Assembly (NCBI GenBank): GCA_045647345.1
Contig: JAZRMG010000087.1
Location: forward strand, 1-22,575
Reading direction: 5' to 3'
From: UBA1189 sp045647345
GTDB lineage: Bacteria > Bacteroidota > Bacteroidia > Bacteroidales > Bacteroidaceae
DNA length: 22,575 nt
Under the pieces are notes generated by a model, which did not search any database, had not been told where the DNA came from, and saw only the letters and a program-made list of their open reading frames with translations. The translations under genes were made by a program, and so were the position numbers. Shown here piece by piece: positions 22,354 to 22,575 of the stretch (positions are counted from its first letter, which is position 1; every line of letters begins with the position of its first letter).

Positions 22354-22575
22354 TTAAGCAGCCTTAGCCTTCGCTACGATAGCCTTGAAAGCCTCAGGAT
22401 GATTCATTGCGAGGTCAGCGAGCACCTTACGGTTGATCTCGATACCAGCCTTGTGCAATGCACCCATCAGTTGAGAATAAGACATACCCTCGAGGCGTGC
22501 AGCAGCGTTGATACGCTGGATCCACAACGCACGGAAGTTGCGCTTCTTATTCTTACGGTCGCGGTAAGCGTAGGT
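22354..22575 (-). CDS. rplT: 50S ribosomal protein L20, C-terminal part
   Basis: The 73 codons from the window edge to the stop at 22354-22356 give the C-terminal part of L20, a large-subunit protein needed for early 50S assembly. The segments TYAYRDRKNKKRNFRALWIQ, RINAAARLEGMSYSQLM and GIEINRKVLADLAMNHPEAF match L20 closely, ending in an alanine- and lysine-rich tail. The N-terminal third is outside the window. In most bacteria it follows infC and rpmI in one operon; these would lie beyond the right edge. A clear terminator follows, so it is the last gene of its unit. Confidence 0.97.
   Translation of the reverse strand, partial: TYAYRDRKNKKRNFRALWIQRINAAARLEGMSYSQLMGALHKAGIEINRKVLADLAMNHPEAFKAIVAKAKAA

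Noticed and set aside
1..22575. CRISPR arrays, insertion sequences, phage or defence genes
   Set aside because: I looked for regularly spaced repeats, transposase or integrase motifs and nuclease/toxin genes on both strands and saw none.

Overview
The window looks like chromosomal DNA of a Bacteroidales bacterium (Bacteroides/Prevotella-like anaerobe). The grounds are a fused MurF-alanine racemase, a GSCFA-domain protein next to dxs, a DUF3256-type protein, a BspA-type repeat lipoprotein, lipoprotein and GH105 genes, near-absence of Shine-Dalgarno sites, and many matches to the Bacteroidetes promoter pattern (TTTG, about 19-20 bases, TAnnTTTG). Both ends cut a gene: rarA on the left and rplT on the right.

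Left part (1-3815). The 5' part of rarA (minus) is followed by nrdG and nrdD (minus, overlapping), the oxygen-sensitive class III ribonucleotide reductase and its activase. About 340 bases upstream of nrdD lies a clear cobalamin riboswitch with its own promoter, so anaerobic dNTP synthesis appears to sit under vitamin B12 control. Between riboswitch and nrdD is a small repeat block with imperfect inverted ends and a 10-base tandem repeat.

Surface-glycan part (3816-7967). A family 2 glycosyltransferase and a secreted DUF3256-like protein (plus) converge on a second family 2 glycosyltransferase and a Wzx-type flippase (minus, ATGA overlap).

Sugar and wall part (8154-15745, all minus). A GH105 lipoprotein and a hexuronate-type MFS transporter form a small pectin-use pair. 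Upstream of them lie the MurF-Alr fusion (peptidoglycan precursor), a transglutaminase-like lipoprotein with BspA-type repeats, and a GSCFA/SGNH-like protein.

Right part (15825-22575). dxs (plus, isoprenoid precursor synthesis) converges on a secreted, probably outer-membrane protein (minus). A divergent promoter region then drives an Xaa-Pro aminopeptidase and mltG (plus, operon).

The 593-base stretch between mltG and rplT holds terminators for both neighbours and, on the minus strand, a nested multi-stem sequence of about 180 bases closed by an 11-bp stem and followed by a T run. I read it as an unassigned structured small RNA; it is the most interesting unexplained signal here. I saw no CRISPR array, insertion sequence, tRNA, rRNA or defence system. 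Apart from this RNA candidate and the riboswitch/repeat leader of nrdDG, the window is mostly ordinary housekeeping and cell-surface DNA.
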